In this document: positions 45,234 to 55,392 of the stretch, piece after piece
How positions within the stretch are numbered: position 1 is the stretch's first letter
Layout: every line of letters begins with the position of its first letter
Origin: Nocardioides sp. Iso805N
GTDB lineage: Bacteria; Actinomycetota; Actinomycetes; Propionibacteriales; Nocardioidaceae
NCBI RefSeq assembly: GCF_000364605.1
Contig: NZ_KB822575.1
Span: 48,237 to 112,236, forward strand
Reading direction: 5' to 3'
DNA length: 64,000 nt
The notes under the pieces: model-generated
Told to the model about the DNA's origin: nothing
The model's database searches: none
What the model saw: the letters and a program-made list of their open reading frames with translations, nothing else
Translations under genes and position numbers: made by a program

Positions 45234-46420
45234 CGCTCACGCTCCCCCTGGGCGTCGTGCTGGGCGTCGTGCTGGTCGGTATCGCTGTCGACGTACCGCC
45301 TGGTCAGCCGGCCACCGATCCTGGTCACGACCTCATAGCTGATCGTGCCGCTCGCCAGGGCCCAGTCCTGCGCGGTCGGCTCCCCGCGCGTCCCCGGTCC
45401 CCACAACAGCACCTCGTCTCCCACCTCGGGGGTGTCCCCGTCTAGGTCGACCACGAACTGGTCCATGCAGACCGCTCCCCTGATCGGCCTGCGCCGACCG
45501 GCCACGAGCACTTGGGCGGCAGGCTGGTCGCCCGCGGCGGCGCGTCGGGCGATGCCCTCGGCGTACCCGATCGGGACCAGGCCGAGCGTGGTCGGCGCAG
45601 GCGCGGTCCAGGTGTGGCCGTAGGAGACCGAGTCACCGGCGTCGATGTGCTTGACCAAGGCCAGGTCGGCGCGCACGGTCATCGCCGGAACCAGCACCAG
45701 ATCATGGCGCCCGGGCGCCGGATCGAGGCCGTACGACGCCAGGCCGCAGCGGACCAGGTCGTAGCGGCTGCTGGGCCGCAGCAGCGCCGCGGCGGAGTTG
45801 GCCAGGTGCCGGACCTCGGGGCGCAGGCCCGCCGCTGCGGCGACGGCGAGGGCCTCCTCGAAGACCTTCTCCTGCTCGGCGTTCGCCGGGTCCTCGGGCA
45901 CCTCGCTGGTGGAGAAGTGCGACCAGATGCCGGTGATCCGCCAGGCGCCGCCCTGCTCGCCGTCGCGGGCCCGGGCGGCCAGCTCGGGCCATTGCGCGAC
46001 GGTGGCACCGCCGCGGGAGAGGCCGGTGTCGATCTTGAGCTGGACCCGTGCCGGTCGGCCCGCCTCGCGAAGCCCGGCGCGGGCGGCGGCCTCGGCGACC
46101 CGCTCGAGCCCGTCGACGGTGTAGACGGTGACGTCGATGTCGGCGGCCAGTACGGGCGCGAGGTCGTCGGCCGGGACGGTGAGCCAGCACAGCACCCGGC
46201 CGGTATCGCCGGCCGCCCGCAGGGCGAGCGCCTCGTCGACGGTGGCCACGCCGAGCCACTCCGAGCCGGCGGCACGCGCTGCGCGGGCGCTGGCGAGCAT
46301 GCCGTGGCCGTAGCCGTCGGCCTTGACCACCGTCATCATCGCGACGCCGGTGCGCTCGCGCAGGACACGGATGTTGCCCCGGATGGCGGCGAGGTCGACC
46401 ACGATCTCGGCCCGGCTCAT
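45230..46420 (-). CDS. alr: Alanine racemase
   Basis: The 396-residue PLP enzyme makes D-alanine for peptidoglycan. The PLP lysine is K33 in TVVKADGYGHG; the catalytic tyrosine is in SYGHTWTAPAPTTLGLVPIG; MDQFVVDL and GDEVLLWG mark the C-terminal barrel. The last 20 residues are repetitive (QHDAQHDAQGERE) and include the overlap with the next gene. It follows nnrDE, with a hairpin in the 68-base gap. Confidence 0.96.
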   Translation of the reverse strand: MSRAEIVVDLAAIRGNIRVLRERTGVAMMTVVKADGYGHGMLASARAARAAGSEWLGVATVDEALALRAAGDTGRVLCWLTVPADDLAPVLAADIDVTVYTVDGLERVAEAAARAGLREAGRPARVQLKIDTGLSRGGATVAQWPELAARARDGEQGGAWRITGIWSHFSTSEVPEDPANAEQEKVFEEALAVAAAAGLRPEVRHLANSAAALLRPSSRYDLVRCGLASYGLDPAPGRHDLVLVPAMTVRADLALVKHIDAGDSVSYGHTWTAPAPTTLGLVPIGYAEGIARRAAAGDQPAAQVLVAGRRRPIRGAVCMDQFVVDLDGDTPEVGDEVLLWGPGTRGEPTAQDWALASGTISYEVVTRIGGRLTRRYVDSDTDQHDAQHDAQGERER

Positions 46421-46427
46421 CCGCGGT

Positions 46428-46466
46428 CCCCGCGGAAGCGCGAGCGCAGCGAGCGCTTTCGTGGGG
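46428..46466 (-). repeat. Intergenic stem-loop between nnrDE and alr
   Basis: Arms 46428-46441 and 46453-46466 pair over 14 bases when two G-U pairs are allowed. It could be an mRNA processing or partial termination element within the operon. Confidence 0.5.
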
Positions 46467-46488
46467 TGGAGCTCATACCCTCAGTGTT

Positions 46489-47919
46489 TCATCCCCGGAG
46501 GAGGTCTCGAAGCACCGCCCGGAGGTGGTGGGCGATGTCACGCGCGAGGATCGGGCCACCTGCGCTGGCCGCAGTCGCTGCTGCGCCGTGCAACCAGGCG
46601 GCTGTGCTGGCCGCGTCGAACGGCTCCAGGCCCGCCGCCAGGAGCGCGCCGACGAGGCCGCCGAGGACGTCTCCGGCACCGGCGGTCGCCAGCCACGGCG
46701 TACCGGTGGTGTTGACCCGGACGTGCCCGTCAGGGCGGGCGATCAGGGTGTGCCGTCCCTTGAGCAGCACCACCGCGCCGTACGCCGCAGCAGCGGCGCG
46801 GGCGTGCTCCAGCGGACGCGCCTCGATCTCGTCGCGATCCACCCTGAGCATCGAGGCGAGCTCGCCGGCGTGCGGAGTCAGCACCAGGCCGGGATGCGCG
46901 GCGGCGCTCGTCTCCGGGCTGAGATGGGCGAGCGCGTCGGCGTCGACCACGACCGGCACCCGGTCCCCGAGCGCCTGCTCGAGGTGGCCGGCAGCATCGG
47001 TGTCGGTGCCCGAGCCGACCACCCACGCCTGTACCCGGCCCTCGCCCACGACCTCGGGGTGCTGCTGCTTGACCGGGTCGGCCGCGGAGCCGACGTAGCG
47101 GACCATCCCGACCAGCCCGCACGCCGCCCCGCTGACGCTGAGCAGGGCCGCACCGGGGTAGCGCACGCTTCCGGCCCGCACGCCGACCACCCCGCGGCTG
47201 TACTTCTGCGCGTCCGGCGTCGGTCGCGGCAGCAACCGGGCGACGTCGGCGGCCTGCAGGCTCTCGACCGGCGCCGGCGGCAGCTCCAGCCCGATGTCGA
47301 CCAGCTCCACGACGCCGCAGGCGCGCGCCGCCGGGTCGGCCAGGTGCGCGATCTTGTGCGTCCCGAAGGTGACCGTGAGAGCGGCCTCCACGTGCGGCCC
47401 GGTGACCTCGCCGGTGTCGGCCTCGACCCCGCTGGGCAGGTCGACAGCCACGATCGGGATGCCGGACAGCTGGGTGAGGATCTCGATGGCATCGGCACGC
47501 AGCCGTCCGTGGCCGCCGATCCCGACGATGCCGTCGATGACGATGTCGGGACGGTGGGATAGTCCGGGGCGGAAATCAGGAGTTACCGGCCGGTAGTGCT
47601 GATTTCCGCCCCGGACTATCCCGCCACCGGCTCGACGCAGCGCCTCCACGCCACCCGCATGCGCCCGGTCGCTGAGCAACCAGGCCTCCACCTGCACCCC
47701 GCGGCGGGCCAGCAGCGCGCCCGCGTGCAACGCGTCGCCGCCGTTGTCGCCGCTGCCGACCAGCAGCAGCACGCGGCGACCGTAGCCGCCGCCGAGCAGG
47801 TCGAGTACGGCGTAGGCCAGTCCGGTGGCTGCCCGTTGCATGAGCGCCCCGTCCGGGAGCGTCGCCATGAGGGCTGCCTCCGCCGTACGGACCTGGTCGA
47901 CGGTGTGTGCTGACCTCAC
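46489..47919 (-). CDS. nnr: Bifunctional NAD(P)H-hydrate epimerase / ADP-dependent dehydratase
   Basis: The 476-residue protein repairs hydrated NAD(P)H. The N-terminal YjeF domain (epimerase) contains VLLLVGSGDNGGDALHAG and VDLPSGVEADTGEV. The C-terminal carbohydrate-kinase-like domain contains LVLTPHAGELASML and the catalytic TAGAGDVLGG. Residues about 100-122 (RGGNQHYRPVTPDFRPGLSH) look inserted into the epimerase domain: they are encoded by a 67-base near-perfect palindrome. The frame is kept. The GTG at 47919 overlaps the CYTH stop (GTGA). Confidence 0.94.
   Translation of the reverse strand: MRSAHTVDQVRTAEAALMATLPDGALMQRAATGLAYAVLDLLGGGYGRRVLLLVGSGDNGGDALHAGALLARRGVQVEAWLLSDRAHAGGVEALRRAGGGIVRGGNQHYRPVTPDFRPGLSHRPDIVIDGIVGIGGHGRLRADAIEILTQLSGIPIVAVDLPSGVEADTGEVTGPHVEAALTVTFGTHKIAHLADPAARACGVVELVDIGLELPPAPVESLQAADVARLLPRPTPDAQKYSRGVVGVRAGSVRYPGAALLSVSGAACGLVGMVRYVGSAADPVKQQHPEVVGEGRVQAWVVGSGTDTDAAGHLEQALGDRVPVVVDADALAHLSPETSAAAHPGLVLTPHAGELASMLRVDRDEIEARPLEHARAAAAAYGAVVLLKGRHTLIARPDGHVRVNTTGTPWLATAGAGDVLGGLVGALLAAGLEPFDAASTAAWLHGAAATAASAGGPILARDIAHHLRAVLRDLLRG
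47556..47622. repeat. 67-bp palindromic insertion inside nnrDE
   Basis: Two perfect 24-base arms (47556-47579 and 47599-47622) surround a 19-base centre that itself holds the palindrome TACCGGCCGGTA (47584-47595). It is translated in frame as part of the epimerase domain. Such a structure is not needed by the protein and looks like a mobile palindromic element. Confidence 0.8.
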
Positions 47920-48380
47920 GGGCCCACGCTAGCCGCGCGTCCGCCGCCGGTGAACGCCTCGTCGTCGGTGACCTCGCGGATGACCGGCAGCCAGGCCGGC
48001 GGGTCGGCGGGTCGGTCCTCGCCTCCGTCGATCTCGGCGACCAGAGTGCCATCGGCGAACTCGTCGACGGCGATCGCCCTCCCGTCCCGCACCAGATGGT
48101 GACGGCGCTTGCGCAGCGACCGGGCCGGCAGGGTGGAGAGCAGCGCCCACTCGGCGTCGTCGAGGTAGAGCGTCGTGTGGGCGATCACCGCCGGCCCGGC
48201 CAGCCTCACCTTCTGGCTCAGCTTGCGCACCGTCATTCTGTCGCGGGTCACCTCGCGCAGCCGCAGCCGCGTGCCATCGAGGTAGTGGTCGACGATGTCG
48301 GAGACTCCGACGACACCATCGGGCAGGCCGCCGAGCAGGAATCGCCGCTCGGTCTCGAGATGGGCGTACTTCAGGCTCAC
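47916..48380 (-). CDS. CYTH-domain protein (triphosphate tunnel metalloenzyme family)
   Basis: The 154-residue protein begins KYAHLETERRFLL, the ExExK-type opening of CYTH proteins, and continues with paired charged strands (DHYLDGTRLRLREVT, SQKVRLAG, LRKRRHHLV) and FADGTLVAEIDGG. CYTH enzymes bind triphosphates with a tunnel of Arg/Lys and Glu residues; thiamine triphosphatase and polyphosphatase activities are known. The substrate is not decidable here. The GTG start at 48380 is 59 bases after acpS, and the stop overlaps nnrDE. Confidence 0.85.
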   Translation of the reverse strand: MSLKYAHLETERRFLLGGLPDGVVGVSDIVDHYLDGTRLRLREVTRDRMTVRKLSQKVRLAGPAVIAHTTLYLDDAEWALLSTLPARSLRKRRHHLVRDGRAIAVDEFADGTLVAEIDGGEDRPADPPAWLPVIREVTDDEAFTGGGRAASVGP

Positions 48381-48439
48381 GTACCCAGACTGGCAGAGCG
48401 CCGGGCATCCCTCCCGATGCGAGGGCGTCGACGAGCCGC

Positions 48440-48793
48440 TCAGCCCTCCAGGACCACCATCGCCGACGCGATGCCGGCGTCGTGCGAGAGCGAGAGATGC
48501 ACCGTCGCCACCCCCGCGGCGGCGGTCGCGGCGGCCACCGTGCCACGCAGCTCGAAGCGCGGCCGGCCGGAGGCCTCGCAGACCACCTCGGCGTCGTGCC
48601 AGTCCAGCCCGGCCGGTGCACCCAGGGCCTTGGCGAGCGCCTCCTTGGCCGCGAACCGGGCCGCCAGCGAAGCCGCGGGGCGGCCCACCTCGTCGCCGAC
48701 GAAGAGCTTGGCCGCGAGTGCCGGCGTGCGCTCGAGCGATGCGGCGAACCGGTCGATGTCGCACACGTCGATGCCGATCCCCAGCACGCTCAC
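48440..48793 (-). CDS. acpS: Holo-[acyl-carrier-protein] synthase
   Basis: The 117-residue protein moves the phosphopantetheine arm from CoA to [22 protein letters not shown] supplies the metal-binding Asp, and [17 protein letters not shown] supplies the conserved Glu and Lys. [18 protein letters not shown] closes the fold. It follows glmS by 51 bases and is probably co-transcribed with it. Confidence 0.95.
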   Translation of the reverse strand: MSVLGIGIDVCDIDRFAASLERTPALAAKLFVGDEVGRPAASLAARFAAKEALAKALGAPAGLDWHDAEVVCEASGRPRFELRGTVAAATAAAGVATVHLSLSHDAGIASAMVVLEG

Positions 48794-48844
48794 GGGGCCA
48801 TCACTCGCCCCGGACGGAGGCCCGACTCAACCGGGACGGGTCCA

Positions 48845-50698
<1,854 letters not shown>

Positions 50699-50765
50699 GG
50701 ACGCCGAGTCTACCGTGGTGGACCCAGGGATGTGGGTCTCCTGGCAGGCTGCCAGAATCGACGTC

Positions 50766-51845
50766 ATGTCGAGGACAGGGTCCACCCCGAGCCCCGCACC
50801 CGCGTCGGAGGCGCCCGATCGGGGCGACCCAGGCCACCGGGGCATCGGTGACCACCGGGGCAACGGTGAGCATCACGGCGAGCATCACGGCCACCACCAC
50901 GGTGCGCAGGAGTCCTCGCCGTACCTGGAGGTGGACCGCGAGACCTGGGCGACGCTCGCCGCCGAGACACCGAACCCGCTCTCGGCCGAGGAGATCGCCC
51001 GGCTCCAGGGTCTCGGCGACACGATCGACCTGCGCGAGGTGCAGGAGGTCTACCTGCCCCTCTCCCGGCTGCTGAGCCTGCGGGTGGAGGCGGCCGGACG
51101 GCTGCACCGGGAGCAGGAGGAGTTCCTGCACCGCGAGATCCCGGCGCGCACCCCCTTCGTGATCGGCCTGGCGGGCTCGGTCGCAGTCGGCAAGTCGACC
51201 ACCGCGCGCGTCCTGCAGCAGATGCTGGCGCACTGGCCCGAGCACCCCAACGTCGCGCTGGTGACCACCGACGGCTTCCTCTACCCCAACGCCGAGCTGG
51301 AGCGACGGGGGCTGATGCAGCGCAAGGGATTCCCGGAGTCCTACGACCGGCGGGCGCTGCTCAAGTTCGTGGTCGACATCAAGTCGGGCAAGGAGGAGGT
51401 CGAGGCCCCGATCTACTCGCACCTGGTCTACGACGTGGTCCCGGACGAGAAGATCGTGGTCAAGCGGCCCGACATCGTCATCGTCGAGGGCCTCAACGTG
51501 CTTCAGCCCGCCCGCACCCGCGAGGACGGCCGCACCGGGCTGGGCCTCTCGGACTTCTTCGACTTCTCCGTCTACGTGGATGCGGGCACCAGCTGCATCA
51601 AGGAGTGGTACGTCGAACGATTCCTGCGACTGCGCGAGACGGCCTTCCGCAACCCCTCGTCGTACTTCGCCAAGTACGCCTCGCTCAGCCACGAGGAGGC
51701 GGTCGCCGAGGCCTCCCGCATCTGGGACTCCATCAACGGCCCGAACCTGCTGGAGAACGTGCTGCCGACCCGGTCGCGGGCCACGCTGGTGCTGCGCAAG
51801 GACCGCGACCACTCGGTGCGCTACGTGCGCCTGCGCAAGCTCTGA
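50766..51845 (+). CDS. coaA: Pantothenate kinase (type I) with His-rich N-terminal extension
   Basis: The 359-residue enzyme phosphorylates pantothenate, the first step of CoA synthesis. Walker A GSVAVGKS is at 137-144, followed by [26 protein letters not shown] and IVEGLNVLQ; CoaA usually has about 310 residues. The first 50 residues are extra: [12 protein letters not shown], then a His/Gly-rich stretch (residues 24-46, with [11 protein letters not shown]) that could bind metal or be disordered. It is divergent from glmS and converges on the sulfotransferase-like gene with only three bases between. Confidence 0.95.
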   Translation: MSRTGSTPSPAPASEAPDRGDPGHRGIGDHRGNGEHHGEHHGHHHGAQESSPYLEVDRETWATLAAETPNPLSAEEIARLQGLGDTIDLREVQEVYLPLSRLLSLRVEAAGRLHREQEEFLHREIPARTPFVIGLAGSVAVGKSTTARVLQQMLAHWPEHPNVALVTTDGFLYPNAELERRGLMQRKGFPESYDRRALLKFVVDIKSGKEEVEAPIYSHLVYDVVPDEKIVVKRPDIVIVEGLNVLQPARTREDGRTGLGLSDFFDFSVYVDAGTSCIKEWYVERFLRLRETAFRNPSSYFAKYASLSHEEAVAEASRIWDSINGPNLLENVLPTRSRATLVLRKDRDHSVRYVRLRKL

Positions 51846-51848
51846 GCG

Positions 51849-53567
51849 CTAGCGGCGCCGGCTCTCCTGCTCGCCGGCTTGCTGGCTCTCCTGCTGGCTC
51901 TCCTGCTGGCTGGCGGCGACCAGCCCGGCCAGCAGCAGGCCGGCGCTGGCGGCGGCCACCTGCGGCACAGCGCCCGCCGGCGTACCGGGTGGATCGAGCG
52001 CGGCCAGGTCGCCCTCGACCTCGAGCCGATGGCGCTGCACCGCGACCCTGATCTCGGCGGCGCGCTCCTGCGCCCAGGCCGCCACCTCGTCCGGTACGGC
52101 GCGGGACGGCTCGTGCTCCGCGGCCCTCATCCAGGCCAGTGCCGTCGCGGCGTACCGAGGGTGTTCGGCTGCGATCGCACGCACCGCGGCCAGCTCGTCG
52201 TAGGACCGCGCGGTAGCGGTCCCGACGACGACCGTGCCGGCGGTGGGACAGGCGACGTCCACGCTCGCCAGCAGCGCAGACAGCTCCTCGCTGCCGCCGG
52301 CGGCCAGGTGTCGCTCCCACGCGAGGAGGGCCTGGTCGAGCGGCGGGAGCACCACCGTCCGGGTCGGCGACCGACGCCGCCAGCGCCATGGCGGGGCCGG
52401 CACCTCGGTCTCCGGCGCAGCGCCGGCATCGGGCGCAGCACCGGCATCGGCCGCCGCCGCCGGCACACGCAGGTCCGGGTCCGGGCCGAGGGCGGGTGTG
52501 TCCGACAGCTGGGCACGCTCGACGATCGCCGATGCCGCGGCGACCACCTTCGGCACGCCCAGCAGCAGCGGCCCCCGGGCGGCCGGATCTGCGGCCGTCG
52601 GGGCCTGCGGCTCGGGGCCGTCGTGCCGCGGCGGCAACAGCCAGTCGAGCTCGCCGACCACCCGGACACCGAGGGACTGCAGCTCGGTCCAGTCGCGCCG
52701 GGTGATCTCCTCGACCTGCTCGTAGCGACCGGGAGACACCCGCGGCTTGCCCTCGGCACGGTCGGCGGCGAACGGCTTGAGCGCCCGCTTCACCCCGAAG
52801 CGCAGATAGTGCCGCAAGGCAGCGTCGGACCAGCCGCGCGCGTTGAACTCCACGTTGAGGCGGCGGATCATCTCGGCCTCGGCCCACGACAGCGAGCGGT
52901 TCTGGTACCGCGCGTCGCCGCCCGCCACCAGGAACCCGTCGGGGAGGCCCGTCAGCCGCTCCATCACGCGCAGCAGCCAGCCGCGGTCGGACTCGTTGAC
53001 CACGACGACCGTCACGCGGTCCGCCCCGACGACCTCGGCCCACTGTCGGGTCAGGGTGGCGAAGCCGAACCGATCCCAGAACTGGCCGTCCGGCGCGTTC
53101 AGCGGCCTGCCGACGTAACGCTGCCAATGTCGGTCGTAGCCGTCGACGATCCGCTGCTGCCACAACGAGGGCAGGAGCGTGTCGTAGCGCCGGATCATCC
53201 GCACGATCTGCACCCGGTCGGCACCGAGGTCGTCGCGCAGCCGCGCGATCCGGTCCGGCGCCGCCCGGCTGAAGGACTCCGAGCTGATCAGGACGCGATC
53301 CTCGCCGTACTGCTCGATCTCACGCACGAGCCTCGGCCACGCCTCCGGATCGACCGCGCCGGTGCCGCGGTGGCCGGACGTGCCGGTCAGCGCGAGCGCC
53401 GGGCGGTAGACCTGCCAGGCGTCGCCGGGATAGTGGACGCCGTGCGCGCCGAGCCCGTCGCGCGCGTCGGCGAAGGCACCTTGGATGGCGGTCGTGCCGG
53501 TCTTGTGGGGACCGATGTGGACGATCCTGCTCCCCTCGGGGAGCAGCAGATCATCGAGGCCGGACAT
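51849..53567 (-). CDS. Sulfotransferase-like protein with low-complexity tail
   Basis: The 572-residue protein opens with RIVHIGPHKTGTTAIQ at 14-29, the PAPS 5-prime-phosphate loop of sulfotransferases (compare KxGTT). It continues with SSESFSRAAPDRIARL and a conserved region to about 310. The second half is Ala/Pro-rich with DAGAAPDAGAAPETE and ends in a Gln/Ser repeat (SQQESQQESQQAGEQESRRR) encoded by a tandem 15-base repeat at about 51865-51910. It may sulfate a surface glycan or lipid, but catalytic residues beyond the loop cannot be confirmed. Confidence 0.72.
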   Translation of the reverse strand: MSGLDDLLLPEGSRIVHIGPHKTGTTAIQGAFADARDGLGAHGVHYPGDAWQVYRPALALTGTSGHRGTGAVDPEAWPRLVREIEQYGEDRVLISSESFSRAAPDRIARLRDDLGADRVQIVRMIRRYDTLLPSLWQQRIVDGYDRHWQRYVGRPLNAPDGQFWDRFGFATLTRQWAEVVGADRVTVVVVNESDRGWLLRVMERLTGLPDGFLVAGGDARYQNRSLSWAEAEMIRRLNVEFNARGWSDAALRHYLRFGVKRALKPFAADRAEGKPRVSPGRYEQVEEITRRDWTELQSLGVRVVGELDWLLPPRHDGPEPQAPTAADPAARGPLLLGVPKVVAAASAIVERAQLSDTPALGPDPDLRVPAAAADAGAAPDAGAAPETEVPAPPWRWRRRSPTRTVVLPPLDQALLAWERHLAAGGSEELSALLASVDVACPTAGTVVVGTATARSYDELAAVRAIAAEHPRYAATALAWMRAAEHEPSRAVPDEVAAWAQERAAEIRVAVQRHRLEVEGDLAALDPPGTPAGAVPQVAAASAGLLLAGLVAASQQESQQESQQAGEQESRRR

Positions 53568-53589
53568 GGCTTGGACCCTATCGCCCGAA

Positions 53590-53616
53590 GTGAGGCCGCG
53601 CCGTGCGCGGCCTCAC
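53590..53616 (-). terminator. Hairpin after the exported beta-propeller-like protein
   Basis: Perfect 12-base arms (53590-53601, 53605-53616) with a three-base loop lie seven bases past the stop codon at 53623. Confidence 0.75.
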
Positions 53617-53622
53617 CCGCGG

Positions 53623-54723
53623 TCAGTTGCTCTTGTGCTGCATGAAGGTGACGGGCACGCCGTAGAGCCGCAGGTTCGCCACGAGATCGCAGGCACCGGT
53701 CGAGGTCGTGCATCGGACCAGGGACTTGTCGGGGTAGCCGATGTCCCCCTCGGGATCGACGGGTACGCCCTTGCCGCCGACGTGCAGAAGCAGCGCGTCG
53801 GAGTCCTCCCACACGGGCTGGACGCCGCGCTCGATGCCGAAGCTGCCGCTGAACTCCCGCAGCACCCGGCCGGTCCGGGCCGACCGCACGCGCAGCACCT
53901 GGGCCGCCGGCCACGGCGCACCCTCGGAGGTGAGGTTCGTCGCCGTCACCACACGGCGGTCGTCGGGCGAGAAGGAGAGCACGTACTCGTCGGTGCTCGT
54001 TCTCCACAGCAGGCGGTGGTCGCCGAGCCGACGGACCTGGTCCTTCCTCCCCGAGCGCGCCACGAAGAGCTTCGCGCCGAAGCTCGCCGGCAGCGCGATG
54101 GTCGTCTCCAGCCTGGCCGGCGCGGCGGTCTTGGCCAGCACGCTCACCCGGCGGTGAGCCACATCCCATGAGACCGTTCGGGTCGATTCGTGCACCAGGA
54201 TCTTGCCCTTCCCGGCTGCCATCACGTTGGACCTACCGGGGAAGGTCCGGGTGGCCACGGTGCGCCCGTCGCTGATCCGCACGATCCGCACGTGCTGCTT
54301 GCGGGCGACACCGGTGGCATCGACGTCGCTGCTGAGGATGAGCCATCGACCGTTGGCGGAGACGATGTCGGCGGCGTACGCGCTCTTCGTGGCGATGACC
54401 CTGCTCTTGCCCGCGTAGCTGACGAACAGCAGCCGGTGGCGCACACCGGCGTCCTTGATGGACTCGACGACGTAGCCGCCCTTGGCATGCAAGAACGCCT
54501 GCGGGTTGGGGCCGTGCAGGGCGATGTTCGGCCGCTGCGGCTGGATGAGCGTCTTGCCCCGCACCCACGCGATGCCTGGAGCGGCACCCGTCGGCAGCGA
54601 CGTTGGGTCCACGGCGGTGCTCGGAGCCGCGGAGGCTCCGGCCGGCGTGGTGAGGCCGGCGCTCAGGCCGACGACGAAGAGGGCCGCGACGACAGGTCGC
54701 AGCCAGGTCCGAGACAGGTTCAT
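53623..54723 (-). CDS. Exported protein, possible beta-propeller
   Basis: The 366-residue precursor has a Sec signal peptide (VVAALFVVGLSAGLTTPAGA; cleavage near residue 32). The mature part shows repeated strand-like blocks such as RWLILSSDVDATGVA, HVRIVRISDGRTVATRTFPG and YVLSFSPDDRRVVTATNL, spaced as in WD40-like propellers. No catalytic motif is recognised. It may bind a ligand at the cell surface. A terminator hairpin follows. It is transcribed independently of the next exported protein, 39 bases upstream. Confidence 0.72.
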   Translation of the reverse strand: MNLSRTWLRPVVAALFVVGLSAGLTTPAGASAAPSTAVDPTSLPTGAAPGIAWVRGKTLIQPQRPNIALHGPNPQAFLHAKGGYVVESIKDAGVRHRLLFVSYAGKSRVIATKSAYAADIVSANGRWLILSSDVDATGVARKQHVRIVRISDGRTVATRTFPGRSNVMAAGKGKILVHESTRTVSWDVAHRRVSVLAKTAAPARLETTIALPASFGAKLFVARSGRKDQVRRLGDHRLLWRTSTDEYVLSFSPDDRRVVTATNLTSEGAPWPAAQVLRVRSARTGRVLREFSGSFGIERGVQPVWEDSDALLLHVGGKGVPVDPEGDIGYPDKSLVRCTTSTGACDLVANLRLYGVPVTFMQHKSN

Positions 54724-54762
54724 GCGTGCACCCTAGGCGGTGCTGACGCGGACGCACGGGAG

Positions 54763-55344
54763 TCAGGAATGTCCGGCGCGAGAAACAGGTCTGAGCGAGG
54801 CGACGATCGCGTCAGCCGCCGCTGCGGTCAGGTCACCGGGCTCGCCCACATCCCGGACGAGGACCAGCACCACCACGCCGGCGGCGGTGTTGCGGCCCAC
54901 CAGGGTCAGGTGAGCGGTTGTCGGGGCACACGGCCCCACCGGCACGGGTACGTCGAGGTCAGCACGCGACTCCCTCACCACGGGCACCCGGATCGCGGCC
55001 GACCCGACGGCCGCCGCCCAGGTGCGGAGCTGGCGGGTCAGCACCTCAGGGACGGTGCCGGGCGCGGGAGCCAGCAGCCCGACGAACGCGCGGCTGCTGC
55101 TCGCGGAGGACGGGCAGAAGCCGCTGTCGAGCACTGCCGGGGCGCGCACCTGCGCGTCCGCGGCGTACTCGATCGCCGACGAGGACGGCTCGAGCCGCCA
55201 GCCCGTGCCGGGCACGGCCACCTCGACGCCGTAGGCGCCGAGCCACTGTCGTGACGACGAAGGTGAGACAGTGGCGGCCAGGGTGGCGCTGAGTGCGACG
55301 GCGAGCACGGCGAGGACGCCGAGCACCCACACGACCCGCCTCAT
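54763..55344 (-). CDS. Exported or membrane-anchored protein of unknown function
   Basis: The 193-residue protein has an N-terminal hydrophobic segment (VVWVLGVLAVLAVALSATLA) with Arg before it, acting as an uncleaved anchor or signal peptide. The outer part has two cysteines (DSGFCPSS, PVGPCAPT) likely to form a disulfide, and strand-like blocks such as LTLVGRNTAAGVVVLVLVRD. No family is recognised. It lies between glmM and the exported propeller-like gene on the same strand. Confidence 0.68.
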   Translation of the reverse strand: MRRVVWVLGVLAVLAVALSATLAATVSPSSSRQWLGAYGVEVAVPGTGWRLEPSSSAIEYAADAQVRAPAVLDSGFCPSSASSSRAFVGLLAPAPGTVPEVLTRQLRTWAAAVGSAAIRVPVVRESRADLDVPVPVGPCAPTTAHLTLVGRNTAAGVVVLVLVRDVGEPGDLTAAAADAIVASLRPVSRAGHS

Positions 55345-55370
55345 CCGACCCCCGAAACGTCCGACGAACG

Positions 55371-55391
55371 CTCCGGCAGCCGATGCCGGAG
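55371..55391 (-). terminator. Hairpin after glmM
   Basis: CTCCGGCA and TGCCGGAG pair around a five-base loop immediately after the glmM stop codon. Confidence 0.7.
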
Positions 55392-55392
55392 A

